Shown here piece by piece: positions 1 to 11,111 of a stretch of 64,000 bases of DNA. The DNA comes from Glycine soja (lineage: Eukaryota; Streptophyta; Magnoliopsida; Fabales; Fabaceae): positions 30,280,411-30,344,410 of the forward strand of contig NC_041004.1 in NCBI RefSeq assembly GCF_004193775.1, given 5' to 3'. Position 1 is the stretch's first letter, and every line of letters starts with the position of its first letter. A model generated the notes under the pieces. The model saw nothing but the letters and a program-made list of their open reading frames with translations, did no database searches and was not told the DNA's origin. The position numbers and the translations under genes were made by a program.

Positions 1-178
1 GTATGCAACCCATCCAACGATCAAAAACTCAAGATTGTTTTAGCAATCCATCCAGTCCGTATGTTTGAAAGTAGCCGTTAGACAAAGGAGGGAACCGGAG
101 CTTACACCCGCGTATTGCCAATTCCTTGTTCAAAAATAAATATCAAATTTTTGTGAAACAAAAAGAATAGAAGTTCTA
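1..178. other. Left-edge flank without a recognisable gene
   Basis: I see no convincing coding exon or repeat boundary here. The stretch ends immediately before the TAA target duplication of the first Harbinger element. It may therefore be the upstream region of the MYB-related pseudogene that starts at 5717, separated from it only by that insertion. Confidence 0.4.
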
Positions 179-299
179 TAAGAGTGTGTTTGGATGAAGC
201 AATTTAAAATTCTAAATTCTGAGAATTTCAAATGCTTCAATTTAAATTCCTTTATTTTTAAAATTCTGTGTTTGGATACAACCTTTCTTTTCAACAATC

Positions 300-442
300 A
301 CAGAATTACCTCTGGTTAAACCTCTCCAGTGACAGCAGCGCCTCGAGATCCCCGCACCTCAGCCGGCTCGACGAGAATGCCACCGCAGATGCCACCCCTG
401 ACGACCGCAAAAACATCGGACTCGCTATCAACTTGCTCCGCC
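300..442. other. GC-rich captured segment, left half (origin unknown)
   Basis: This GC-rich block continues on the other side of the copia insertion at about 4967-5230. The plus-strand frame reads SDSSASRSPHLSRLDENA and onward, but I do not recognise the protein. Its composition contrasts sharply with the AT-rich element ends. It is probably a second host-gene piece carried by the Harbinger element. Confidence 0.4.
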
Positions 443-619
443 TGTTAAAAGAGAACAATGACATACAAGTTTTCAGAGAGAATACTCTATTTCTTAATCT
501 TCAAATTAAACTATTGCAGTTACAATATATATACTACTGCAGTTACAGTATATGTAAAACTACTCCACATAACTTCTATTTACAAGAAACTACCACTAAC
601 TTCTATTTACACGTCAACA
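443..619 (-). repeat. 3' LTR of the copia element
   Basis: This is the second 177-bp terminal repeat. On the minus strand it directly follows a polypurine tract and ends at the CCGCC half of the target duplication. A 152-codon open frame crosses it on the plus strand, but that frame joins unrelated sequences and is not a gene. Confidence 0.92.
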
Positions 620-630
620 TTCCCTCCCTT
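620..630 (-). other. Copia polypurine tract
   Basis: On the minus strand this reads AAGGGAGGGAA directly before the TGTTGACG start of the 3' LTR. This uninterrupted purine run is the expected plus-strand primer of an LTR retrotransposon. Confidence 0.85.
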
Positions 631-658
631 AAACTATATGAAAAAGAAAAACAAACAT

Positions 659-3600
659 TTAGTTTATCACTGACGCATCAATCATTCCCAGCATATTCCG
701 TAATTTCAAGAATTGTTCTAACTTGAGAGGCTTTGTTATTATGTCTGCAACCTGTTCTTGAAAATTACAGTAACTCAACTCCACAATTTTGTCTCTGGTC
801 AAATCTCGAAGAAAATGAAACCTTATATCAATATGTTTGCTTCTGCCATGAAAAACAGAATTCTTTGATAGCTGTATAGTAGAATTATCATCACATTAAA
901 TCAAAATACTATTTTCCTCCTTATGACCAAGTTTCTCTAAAACTCTTCTCAGCCAAACACACTGACAGGCACAAAACGTAGCAGCTATGTACTCAACCTC
1001 AGTAGTAGACAATGCCACTACAGGCTATTTTTTAGAAGACCATGAAATTGCTCCAGAACCAAGTAAGAATGCAAAGCCAAAAGTTCTCTTGCGATCATCC
1101 AAATCACCAGCAAAATCATTGTCGGTGTAAGCCACCAAATTTGTGCAACCAACTTTTTTGTAGAAAATTCCAAGCTCAGTTGTACCTTTCAAATACCTTA
1201 ATATTATTTTTGCTGCAAGACAATGAGATTCAGTTGGGTAAGACATGAATCTACTAATAAGACTCACTCCATAAATCAAATCAGGTCGAGTTGCAGTCAA
1301 GTACATCAGACTGCCAACTACCTGTTTGAACAAAGTTTCATCAACTTTGGTTCCAGCTTCATCCTTTGACAATTTCGTGCCTGGAACAATAGGATTCTTC
1401 ACTGAATTGCTTTTATCCATTCCAAACCTTCCTAAAATTTCATGAGCATACTTTCTTTGACACACAAAAATCCCATCTAAACTTTGTACTACTTCAATCC
1501 CGAGAAAGTATCTCATCCTCCCCAAATCAGTCATGTCAAATTCCAACATCATGGAATTCTTAAAATCATTATACATACTTTTATCATTTCCAGTATATAT
1601 TAAATCATCAACATAAAGACTTACTATTAAAATTTTACCTACTTCCTTCAACTTTGTGAACAGTGTTTGTTCACATAAACACCTTTCAAAGCCTTCTCGA
1701 ACAAAGTAAGCCTCTATCTTGCTATACCACGCCCTTGGTGCTTGCTTCAAGCTGTACAATGTCTTTCTTAGCTTGTAAACTTTGCCTTCTTCACCTTTCT
1801 TCTCATATCCCAATGGTTGTTGCACAAAGATTTCTTCATTGAGTTCACCATGAAGAAATGCACTCTTTACATCTAGCTGAAAAACATCCCAATTGTTTTG
1901 TGTTGCTAAAGCAAGTATTAATCGAATGGTGTCAAGTCTGGCAACTGGAGCACAAAATTCAGTATAATCAACTCGATATTGTTGTGCATACCCCTTCTCC
2001 ACTAGCCTTGCTTTGTACTTGTCTACCTCTCATTTCTCATTAAGTTTGGTCTTGAAAACCCACTTAACTCCAATTGGCTTCACCCCTTTTGGTAGAATGG
2101 TTAGCTCCCAACTCTTGTTCTTTTTTATTGACTCAATCTCTGCCATCATTGCATCCCTCCACTTCTTACTCTTGACAACTTGTTCAAATGTAAGTGGGTC
2201 ATCTTTAGTGAGCATTATCATAGCATTCAGACCATCTTCATCTGACAAACCTTCTCCTGCTACATAGTCTATTGCCCAAGAAGGTGGTCCTCTTACCCTC
2301 CCTTCATTCAGAATTGGTGAATCAGTTTCAGTTGATTCACTAGAAGAAACACCAGTTTCACTTGAGTTTCTTGTATCAACATCACTGCCTTCTCCTTCAA
2401 TGTAACCTTCTTCTTTATTGTTTTCTAATCCCTCTTCCATGTTATTCTCATCATCATCATCAGTCCACTTTAAAGCATCTGATTTGCATTCTTCATTGCT
2501 TTTGCCCCAATTCCAGCATTCATCTTCTTGAAAAATCACATCCTTGCTAATGATTATTTTCTTGGAAACTGGATCATATAATTTGTATGCCTTTGATTCA
2601 TCACTTACTCCCAAGAAAACACACTTCTTGCTTTTTTCATCTAATTTGCTTCTCTTTTGGTCTGGGACATGTGCATGAGCTACACACGTAAAAACTCGAA
2701 AGTAATCAACCATTGGCTTCACATCGCTCCATGCCTCTTCTAGGGTTTTGTTTTGCATAGCCACAGTAGGACATCTATTGAGGATATGCACACTCTATTT
2801 TACAGCTTCGGGCCAAAACATTTTAGGAACCTACTTCTCAGCTAACATAGAACGCACTATGTTCATTATCGTTCTATTTTTCCTCTTTGCAACTCCATTT
2901 TGTTGAAGAGTATAGGCTGCAGTCAATTGTCTACTAATGCCTTGATTTTTGAAAAATTCTACAAACTCATTTGAGGTAAATTCACCACCTCTATCTGTCC
3001 TCAAAGAAGCAATATATGTGCCAATCTCCTTTTCAACACGAGCTTTAAAATTTCTAAACATGGAAAAAGCTTCTGATTTTTCATGTAAGAAATAAATCCA
3101 AGTTTTACGAGTGAAATCATCAACAAAACTTAGGATGTACCTCTTGTTGCTGTTTGATTCTGGTTTAATAGTCCCGCATATGTCTGCATGCACAAGTTGT
3201 AGCTTGTTTGATGCTTTCTATAAACTCTTCTTAGGCATAGAGTCTCTGTGTTGCTTTCCAGTTAAACATTCTATGCATATCTTCTTTGGAATCTTGACCG
3301 AAGGCAACCCATTAACCATCTTCTTATCAAAAAGTGTCCTCAATCTGTTGTAGCCTAAGTGACCAAACCGGCAATGCCAAAGATGAGATTCATTTTCTGA
3401 TACAATTTGGAAACATGAAGAAGCTTTTGGTATCATGGTAGCCAACAAAGAAAACATTCTATTTCCACTCTTATCTGTCTGCATAATTAATCCTTTCGCA
3501 GAATGATATACCCTACACTTCCCATGTTGAATCAAAATAGTCAAGCCTTTTTCTTGAAGTTGTCCTATGCTCACCAGAAATTGCCTGAGTAAATCCACTC

Positions 3601-4655
3601 ACTTGCATAAGAATGATACCTTTTTCCACAACATCCATTCTGGTGTTATTGCCAAGTTTTACAGTTTGGCTAAAGCTTTCATCCAGTTCTGAGAACCACT
3701 CCTTGTTTCCAATCATATGATTGCTGCAACCGGAGTCAAGGAACCACACTTCTTCCATTTTGTCTTGCTCCAGTTCAACATAAGACATTAATAAAAATTC
3801 TTCATCTTTTTCCTTTTCTAATTCAACATAATTGGCATTTTTCTCCCAATCAGGACATTCATATTGATAGTGTCCTAACTTGTGACATTTGAAACATTCA
3901 ATAGCAGCTTTATTGAATGATTGGCTTCCCTTTCCTCTGCCTCGAACTCCTCTGGATGAACCATTACCTCTACCTTTACCTACTTTGTCTTTGTGGGAGA
4001 TCTTTAGAACCTGCTCTTCTTCTCCACGACTTCTCATCCTCTGCTCATGAACAAGAAGACTACTTTGCAACTCATCAATACTCATCATGTCTAAGTTGTT
4101 GGATTCTTCAATTGAGCATACCACATAATCAAATTTTGAGACCATTGATCTCAAAATCTTTGCAGTAATGACTGTTTCACTCATACTTTCACCATGAGCC
4201 TTCATTTTGTTGGCTATGGTTAGAGTACGAGAAAAATATGCATTCACTGTCTCTCCTTCCTTCATTTGAAGAATCTCAAAATCTTTGTGTAAAGCTTGCA
4301 GTTGAGCCCTTTTGACCCTAGTTGAACCTTGAAATTTTTGCTTCATTGAATCCCATATATTTTTTGCCGTGTCCCTCTTGAGGATTGTTTCAAGGACTTC
4401 ACGATCTATTGCCTAGAAAAGATAATTATTTACCTTTAAGTCCTTCAACTTCTGCTCCTCGATCAATTTGCATTGTGCCTCCGTAAGCTCTATTCCATCT
4501 GCCACCATCAATATCCCATTCTTAATGAGATCCCAATATTCTTTGGAGAGGAGAAAAATTTCCATCAACATTGCCCAATGATCATAATGACCATCAAACT
4601 TTGGAATTGCAGGCTGCACAAAACTACTACTCCCACCTTCTGCCATTCTTCTCAA
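659..4655 (-). pseudogene. Copia gag-pol polyprotein remnant
   Basis: The reading starts at an ATG at 4655 (MRRMAEGG) and runs to the natural stop at 659-661, after a C-terminal LGMID that is typical of copia. Visible domains are gag, a CX2CX4HX4C zinc knuckle (about 3896-3855), the protease motif LDSG (about 3737), integrase with H-ADICG and LRTDRGGEF, reverse transcriptase with YVDD (about 1615-1604), and RNase H with AYTDNDFAGD. Breaks are stops at 4413, 3218, 2831, 2795, 2030, 1025 and 896, and a frameshift near 3560-3600. The third catalytic residue of integrase, normally Glu before RKNRT, is Lys (AAG). No functional product is expected. Confidence 0.93.
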
Positions 4656-4770
4656 CTCCTTCTACTTGAAAGAAAAAAAAACTGCAGCTTCTTTCTTGAC
4701 TCACTCACTGTTTTCCTCACACACTCACTATTTTCCTCACATGCACTCAATATCAGGCCCCTACAATGGA

Positions 4771-4782
4771 GTTCTGATACCA
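4771..4782 (-). other. Copia primer-binding site (initiator tRNA-Met type)
   Basis: On the minus strand this reads TGGTATCAGAAC, separated from the LTR end by two bases. The usual plant copia site, complementary to the 3' end of initiator methionine tRNA, is TGGTATCAGAGC, so one base near the distal end has changed. Confidence 0.85.
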
Positions 4783-4784
4783 AT

Positions 4785-4961
4785 TGTTAAAAGAGAACAA
4801 TGACATACAAGTTTTCAGAGAGAAGGCTCTTTTTCTTAATCTTCAAATTAAACTACTGTAGTTACAATATATATACTACTACAGTTACAATATATGTAAA
4901 ACTACTCCACATAACTTCTATTTACAAGAAACTACCACTAACTTCTATTTACACGTCAACA
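4785..4961 (-). repeat. 5' LTR of the copia element
   Basis: This 177-bp copy is at the upstream end for the minus-strand element. It aligns without gaps to 443-619 with 7 substitutions. It is bounded inside by the primer-binding site and outside by the CCGTC half of the target duplication. Confidence 0.92.
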
Positions 4962-4966
4962 CCGTC

Positions 4967-5230
4967 GCGACGAACTCCCCTGCTGTCGTACCTCACGCTT
5001 GACTCCAACAACGGGAAAAAACCCCTCCACTGAAAGAACGGTGACTTCATCCCTCTATAATACCTGAATGAAAACACCCTCGGCTTCCCCAATGATCCGA
5101 ATGCTGAAGGCCTCTTGCTCCAAAAACTACTACTTCCTCTCTGGTACCACCATGGCGACGTCGTCACCGGTTCCATCACCATCCTCTCCAACACCAGACT
5201 CCATTCAAATCCAAACAAGTAAGACCTCTT
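4967..5230. other. GC-rich captured segment, right half (origin unknown)
   Basis: This is the continuation of the 300-442 block after removal of the copia element and one copy of its target duplication. Frames are open for 70 to 100 codons on both strands (for example 4949-5266 minus), but none shows a recognisable domain. It adjoins the LRR fragment at about 5260. Confidence 0.35.
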
Positions 5231-5259
5231 GAGCAGAAAATCCCTAAAACAATCCTGAG

Positions 5260-5451
5260 TTAACATTCGCTGGAGAGCATGTTGTTAGAGAGGTCGTTGC
5301 TGGCGAGCTCATTGCTGGAGAGGGCGAGGTACTGGAGGTGCTGCCAGGTGCTGTACTCGGGAGGGATCTGGTCGGAGAAGAAGTTGCCGACGAGGTGAAG
5401 GTGGCGGAGGAGGGGCATGGCAGTGACAAAGATAGGAATTTCCAAATTCAC
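5260..5451 (-). pseudogene. Captured fragment of a BAM/CLV1-type LRR receptor kinase
   Basis: The minus-strand reading contains AMPLLRHLHLVGNFFSDQIP and then PEYSTWQHLQYLAL, which are consecutive extracellular leucine-rich repeats of the BAM1-like receptor kinases of legumes. It then jumps from SNELAS to DLSNNMLSSEC, a later repeat in that family, so several intervening repeats appear deleted. There is no signal peptide, transmembrane segment or kinase. The fragment lies inside the Harbinger element and ends in its AT-rich subterminal sequence, so I read it as transposon-captured gene sequence and not a locus of its own. BAM family membership is from recall of the family sequence. Confidence 0.65.
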
Positions 5452-6767
5452 TCCCTTGAAGATAGAATTTGAAATTCTATTCTTTCAACTAACTAAAATC
5501 CCTTTTAAAATTCTAAAATTTTGAATTCCTTTTACTAAAATATCCAAACAGTTACTTTTAATAAAAAAAATATTTAATTCCCTATAAAAAAATATATTAC
5601 CTAGTTAAATTACCCTATCCAAACACACTCTAAAAGAAATTAAAAGAGAAGGGGTTTTGTTTTGTGGCGAAGAGAAATTAAGGGTTTTGTTTGAGTTGAA
5701 ATTGAAACGAAAGACAATGTTCAAGGGTAACAACAACAAGGAGTTTCAGTTTCTAGGCGGTGATGGTAACTTGGACAATGAGTTACTGTTTTCACTGTAA
5801 GAGTTGTAGGTGTTGGAGTGAGAGAATACCTTCATTCAGCTTCCACCCAATTTTTCGTCTCTGTCAGAGAACTTCGCCCCTAAGGATTTTCCCTTACCGA
5901 TGTTGTCACCCGTGAAGGACATTGAGCTTGTTTGGATGCAGTCCAAAAGATCTTTTATTATCTTATCTACTAGAAAAAGATCTTTTTTATTTTTTAAGAG
6001 TGTTTGGTTATTAATTTTTTTTAGCTTTTACAAAAGTAAAAGCTCCTAGGAAATCTTGTTTTAAAGCTTAGATTTCCAGCATCTCAAGTTTTCTTTTCGG
6101 GAATCTGTTCCCTAAATAATGCTTGGACAATTATGTCCTCAAAAAATTTCAGAATGACAAAGCATGCCCTCCTCATTTTCTAAACCCTAAAAATTTCTCT
6201 CTCTTGTTCCTCACAATGTGTTGTGCGAATTTCTCTCTGGTGCTTTCGATCACCTTCGTCATCCTTTCCAATCATCCTTGGTCATCTCTTCCGATCATCC
6301 TTCGTCATCTCTTCTTCTTCCTTTGTTAGCGTCATAGGTTAACCAAGTCTTCATTAATTTCTTTTTCTTCTCATTAAATTTTGAATTGTTATGGATTAGG
6401 GTTATGCTTTTGTTTGTTTCATTAAGCTTGTGAAATGTCTCTCAATCAAGTTCCTATGAAAAGAAAGAAAGCAGAATGATGTGATAAAAATACTAAGAAT
6501 ATGTTGAAAGTGTGCATAGAAGAGGTGAATGCTGGAAATAAACCTCACAACCACTTCACTAAGCTTGGTTGGGCAAATATTGCAGAAAAATTCAATAAGG
6601 CAACAAATTTGAGATATGAATATAAAAAATTAAGAAATAGGTGGGATTCTTTGAAAAAGGAATGACAATTATGGGCTAAGCTTATTGGGAAGGACATAGG
6701 TCTTGGCTGGGATGGGGAGAAGAAAACCATTGCAGCTAGTGATGAATGGTGGGAAGCCAAAATTCAG

Positions 6768-9184
6768 GTATGTATTATTCAACGAAAATAGAGTTTTTAT
6801 GCAGGCCAATCTTTTGTTTTTTTATTTTTTATGTGTGATTCTTGACTTTGCGGCCAAAATTGCAGTTGCAGAATGTTTTTTAGAAGCTTGCGTCTGAAAT
6901 TTTAGTTGATAATTAGATTGGTTATTACTTTGTTACATGTTGCAATTGAGGTAGTTTACATGCAAAGAAATGAATGTGTTGATATAGTGACGTTTCTTTT
7001 AAAACCTAATGAAATGGAAATTTATTGGATAGTGTTGTGTTCAAGAAGAGATTGTAATGTGGTGAAGTAGCTGACATCAAATTGAATGGACATTGTCTGC
7101 TGCATGTTTATCTGCATTGTTTGGTATTGCATAAAGACATGTTTTGTTATCTGTAAATTTATAAAGGAATAGTTTTCTTTCTATTGATTCATGTAAATGT
7201 ACAGAATATAACCAAAGATTTGTCTAATGGGTAAAAATAAGAAATGACTTGTAAGATTATATCTTATAGGAAAATAAATTTAAATTGAATGATATTGATA
7301 TTGTGTAATTCACACAATATAAGATTTTATTGTTGTTATGATTACTCGTGATAATTTTATTGATGGAGAATTTTTAAAAGAAATTTTCTAAATTTTGATA
7401 GTGCTATTATGACCTTAGGAAGCTCTTCAAAGTTGAAAATCAACTCATATAAAAATTGATTCAAAACTTAAAAAATGTAAATGTACAGAACTAAACTAGC
7501 TTAATTAATTCTTGTATCAATGAATGCCTATTTCTGTGTGCCACTATTGATGACCATGCGCAGGAATGACAAAATCTAGGTCAAAATCAAAAGGCCAAGT
7601 TAAGCTAAGCATCTGAATGTGAGAGTTTCAAAATGCAAAGTGGGAGTGAGATCCTTTTTCAATGGGGTAGGCAGATGCTTCAATCTTATTGTTGTCGATT
7701 GAGTGAGAACAAAAGCCCCACTTAATTGGTCCTCAAGCCATAGCACCAATGGAAATGAATTTGAGTTAGTTTAGATGCAAAGAAATGAATATGTTGCTAA
7801 CTTGTGATAGTGCCACTTTTTTGTGTGAAATTTTATGAATGGTTTATTTATTAGATCATGGTAGTGTGTTACATGAGAAAAAAATGAAATGCACCATGCT
7901 GGCAATTTGAGGTGCTGTTTGCCATAACAAGGATATACAATTGATGTGTGATTTTATTGTGTTAATTGATGTTTTTTAGCTCTCTCTAGAGATGTGTTGC
8001 ATTGTAGTCTGGTATATTCTTGCTCATTTTAAAAAATTGGGAGTCAATGAAGGTTGGCTTAGGCTTTAGGTGCATCAACTAAATGTTTGGGGTTTGATTA
8101 TTGCTTGTGATCCTTAGCTGTTAGTAGCAACGGAAGCCCTATTTGAGGCTTGTGAGGAGCACAACCAATAAATCAGAGGGTAATGGTTCCTTTTGCAATG
8201 TTGGTGCAGTGGCCATACCAAAATAACTCTTTTTTTTTAAAGAAAGTTGTATTTTAGGATAATTGCATTGTGCTCTTTTTAGATGCTTTTGGCATGAGGG
8301 TAAGATGAGTATGAAGATGCTTTTGGTTAATTTATGAATGGTAAATTTGAGTTTCTAAAAAGTTGCTTGTTCTTTATAATGGTAGTTAAATTTTCATGAG
8401 CTTTTTGTAATAACATAGCAGGGTAAGTTTGAGTACATGAGTTACTACTTACTACTATCCATTATATTTGGCAATTCTTTGGTATGTTCTGCAAGAGATG
8501 GCATAGGCTTTCTTCAAACCTTGATGTGTTCTCCAACATGATTCTAAAGCCAATCCAAACTCACACTAGCTAGAATAACTATGATAATAACAAGATGCTA
8601 AAGATTATTTAGGTTTAACAGATAAATGCTAAACTGAAAAGAAAAACAAACAAATGCTAGTACTTGAAGAAAAATGGATGCTTGAGTAAACAACCATTCA
8701 CAAGTTAGTTCGGAGTCAATCCTATTCGCATGCATAGTAAAAAATGTGCTAAATATATCTATTCCATGGTATAGAGTGCATCTATCCAACAACTCTCTAG
8801 CTGAATCTCTTAGAGTCTATCAACCCAATTAGTTAAAGAACCATTATGCAACTATATATGTTATTTTAACTAGAATCCATCATATTTTCAACATGAGATT
8901 GCTGATACTTCTCTTCACCTACATCTTGCAAGTCTGAACTTTTAACCAAAACAATTTATTCTTATTCTTGACATTCATAAATTAAAATATATGTTGGTAC
9001 TAAAGTGATTTTAAAACCTATGCATACTGCCCAAAATCCACTAAATTTGAGTAGGCATTCTTATATATTGAAAATCTCAACCTATGTGATTTTTTTCATT
9101 TTATGTTAAAAAATTATAAATGTTAAAAATTTCTTATCATTGCAAAAATTTGTGTCTTCCTTATTCTTAGAGTTTTTAAAATTT
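6768..9184. other. Long intron interior of the Harbinger element, no gene seen
   Basis: This is AT-rich sequence with no open frame that I can link to a protein family. A phrase close to GAATGTGTTGATATAGTGAC (about 6973) recurs near 7786 with the same flanking words (agtttacatgcaaag against agtttagatgcaaag), hinting at internal duplication. Confidence 0.4.
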
Positions 9185-9530
9185 TTAAAATACATTAACT
9201 AAAATCACACATATTGTGGGGTTTTCCCTGGAAACAGTTGACATATATTGTGGTTGGGGTGATCTTGGTGGAGAAGCATACAAGGCAGAGGCTTCTAGAA
9301 CCTGCCTTCGAACATTTGCTAGCTCCTCTGACATTCTTTGTGCACGTAGTGCTATTAGGTATAAACTAGCAGCCAAGAAAATTGTGGCTAATGCAAACAC
9401 ACCAGCAACAGAGAACAACCCTTCTCTAATGCTGTAGCAACCTGTTCTTTGCTTGGTCCAATTCTTTAGATGGCCTGATTCTACACTAAGTGCTGCTAGC
9501 AACAAAATCTCTACTACTCCAAAACAAATC
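9185..9530 (-). pseudogene. Fragment resembling the C-terminal part of a plant DUF1218 membrane protein
   Basis: The minus-strand reading contains NWTKQRTGCYSIREGLFSVA, then GVFALATIFLAASLYL as a hydrophobic helix, then LRAQRMSEELANVRRQ and YASPPRSPQPQ. This looks like the last exon of the small four-helix DUF1218 proteins of plants. The N-terminal helices are absent for at least 700 bases upstream. It lies antisense inside the intron of the Harbinger Myb-like gene, which suggests capture by the transposon or an insertion into it. The family assignment is from recall and moderately uncertain. Confidence 0.5.
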
Positions 9531-10365
9531 CTACAACATACAACAAGTTAAATTCACATGTTTTTGCTAGAGGTTAATTTAATTGCTAATTGTTAAAGAG
9601 TTACATCGTTATATAGGGTTATTTTTATTTTTGTATAAAATGAGAAATGTGCAACTTACATTAAAAACGCAATTGATAAGAAAATGTTTAATAAATTACT
9701 TCTATTTTCTATAACGTGCTGTATATTTCATTATTTTTTTTCCAATTATGACTTCATTAAGAAAAAAACTCAATTCAAATTATTTATGTTAAGAAAATGA
9801 ATATTATCTTTAAAATATAAATTGATATAAGAAAGTTTTTTCTTCACATATTTTTTAGGAATTTAAATCATAGTATTTATATTCAATTAAACCAGTGAAA
9901 TATCATGCATATCGTAGAAGTTTCTTTTGTTTTTTCATCTCCAAATAAGAGTTTTGCATAATTGTAAACAGTGTTAGTGAGGAGTCCAAAGTTAGAAGAT
10001 ATAGGGATTAGTTAGGGAACCTAGATTAATTTAGATTTCTAAATCTTTCATAAAATAATTTATTATGGCCCACCAAAGAACGTGCACCTAACCAACCAAC
10101 CACTCAAGGTTAACATATGCAGAAATTCATATTGGATTAGGTTTTTCTTAATTTAAATTATATAGGAATGCCAACCTTACCAAGAATTGTACCCATCAAG
10201 TAAACATGCATGCTCACCCTAGTAGCTGACGAGAATCTATGATGCAGGACTAAATGTAACATGAGTAATATTTGAAGGCACTTCTATATATTATAATGAG
10301 ATTGATTTTTATCTGTTAAATCCGATGCCAAATATATATTATAATTCTTATTTTTTATTTTATAG
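9531..10365. other. Remaining intron of the Harbinger Myb-like gene
   Basis: AT-rich, with no coding exon found. It ends in the TTTTATAG acceptor of exon 2. No DUF1218 upstream exon could be found here on the minus strand. Confidence 0.4.
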
Positions 10366-11111
10366 GAGGATCCTGAAGTAGCAAAGTTTAGAGAGCCTCA
10401 AATTCTTACCTGAGATGGAATTCCTTTTTAAGGGTACTATTGCTACTAGTTTTGCAGCATATGCACCGTCTGAGGATTCAAGACAATATGATGGATTCAA
10501 CACAAGAATAGAAGAGACAAATGATAACATTGATGATAACACTAACATGGAAGTGAAGGAGCCTGAGATAGACATGACAACTCAGAACATGTATTCGGCA
10601 AAGGAAAATGGATAGAGGAAGAAAGGTAGAGAAGGTGACAAAAGAATTGGGGTTACTGCCAAGCTTTCCTCACAATTAGATCGTATTATTCAAACATTCG
10701 AATCTAGTGTATCTGCTCAAGACCCAACTAGCATTATTGCATGTGTAGCAAAGTTGAAAGATCTACCTGGACTTGAGCGTGGGAATGAACTATTTTACAA
10801 AGCCACTAGACTTATGAAAAAAAGGGCAAACAGGATCACCTTTGTTGCTTTAGAAGAGCCTGAGCTACAACTTGGATGGATCAAGTATGACACTTAAGCA
10901 CAAGTTCCTTAGTTTCTCCTCTATCTGATATCATTGACACTTGCTAGTTTTGCTTGGTTATGAACCTTGGTTGTGTTATGGATCTTAGTTTTTGATTTCA
11001 GTTATGTCATGGATCTTTGATTTTAATTTTTGTTATGTTATGGATCTTGGTTATGGTTTGGCTCTTGATTTTTATTTTCAATTGTGTTATGAATTTTTTT
11101 CCTTCTACAGG

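Larger units (their letters stand above)
443..4961 (-). mobile_element. Full-length degenerate Ty1/copia LTR retrotransposon (4.5 kb)
   Basis: Two 177-bp LTRs (443-619, 4785-4961) begin TGTTGACG and end TTAACA on the minus strand. They differ at 7 positions, about 4%. The 5-bp target duplication is imperfect: CCGCC at 438-442 and CCGTC at 4962-4966. A primer-binding site abuts the 5' LTR and a polypurine tract abuts the 3' LTR. The domain order on the minus strand is gag with zinc knuckle, protease, integrase, reverse transcriptase, RNase H, which is the copia order. Seven in-frame stops and at least one frameshift make it non-coding. The LTR divergence indicates an old but not ancient insertion, later than the Harbinger element it sits in. 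Confidence 0.95.
182..5630. mobile_element. PIF/Harbinger (Tourist-like) element carrying captured gene fragments, itself split by a copia element
   Basis: The ends are perfect 14-bp inverted repeats: GAGTGTGTTTGGAT at 182-195 and its reverse complement at 5617-5630. Both are flanked by the 3-bp direct repeat TAA (179-181 and 5631-5633). A 3-bp TAA/TTA duplication and a TGTTTGG-type terminus are typical of PIF/Harbinger. Without the nested copia insertion (443-4961 plus its 5-bp duplication) the element is about 0.93 kb, too short for a transposase, and none is visible, so it is non-autonomous. Its interior holds an LRR receptor fragment and a GC-rich segment, both unlike the AT-rich subterminal DNA. 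This is the structure of a Pack-type element that has captured host sequence. Confidence 0.72.
6435..10897 (+). pseudogene. Harbinger Myb/SANT-like accessory protein, broken
   Basis: Exon 1, 6435-6767, begins ATG TCT CTC and encodes a trihelix-like Myb/SANT domain (HFTKLGWANIAEKFN, LRNRWDSLKKE, DEWWEAKIQ) ending at a GTATGT donor. Exon 2, 10366-10897, begins after TTATAG and reads EDPEVAKFRE, then PSEDSRQYDGFNT, an acidic stretch, and KLSSQLDRIIQTFESS to a TAA stop. This is the Myb-like protein that PIF/Harbinger elements pair with the transposase for DNA binding and nuclear import. Damage is two TGA stops in exon 1 (one at a Trp position, KKE-stop-QLW), a one-base frameshift near 10405-10425 and a TAG at 10612. 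No product is expected. Confidence 0.8.

Noticed and set aside
268..726. 152-codon plus-strand open frame at the left edge
   Set aside because: It runs from captured GC-rich DNA through the copia LTR and into the polypurine side of the element. The protein joins unrelated sequences and has no family features.
4949..5266. 105-codon minus-strand frame and a 61-codon frame overlapping the LRR fragment
   Set aside because: The GC-rich segment is open in several frames at once. Only the 5260-5451 frame shows a recognisable protein pattern.
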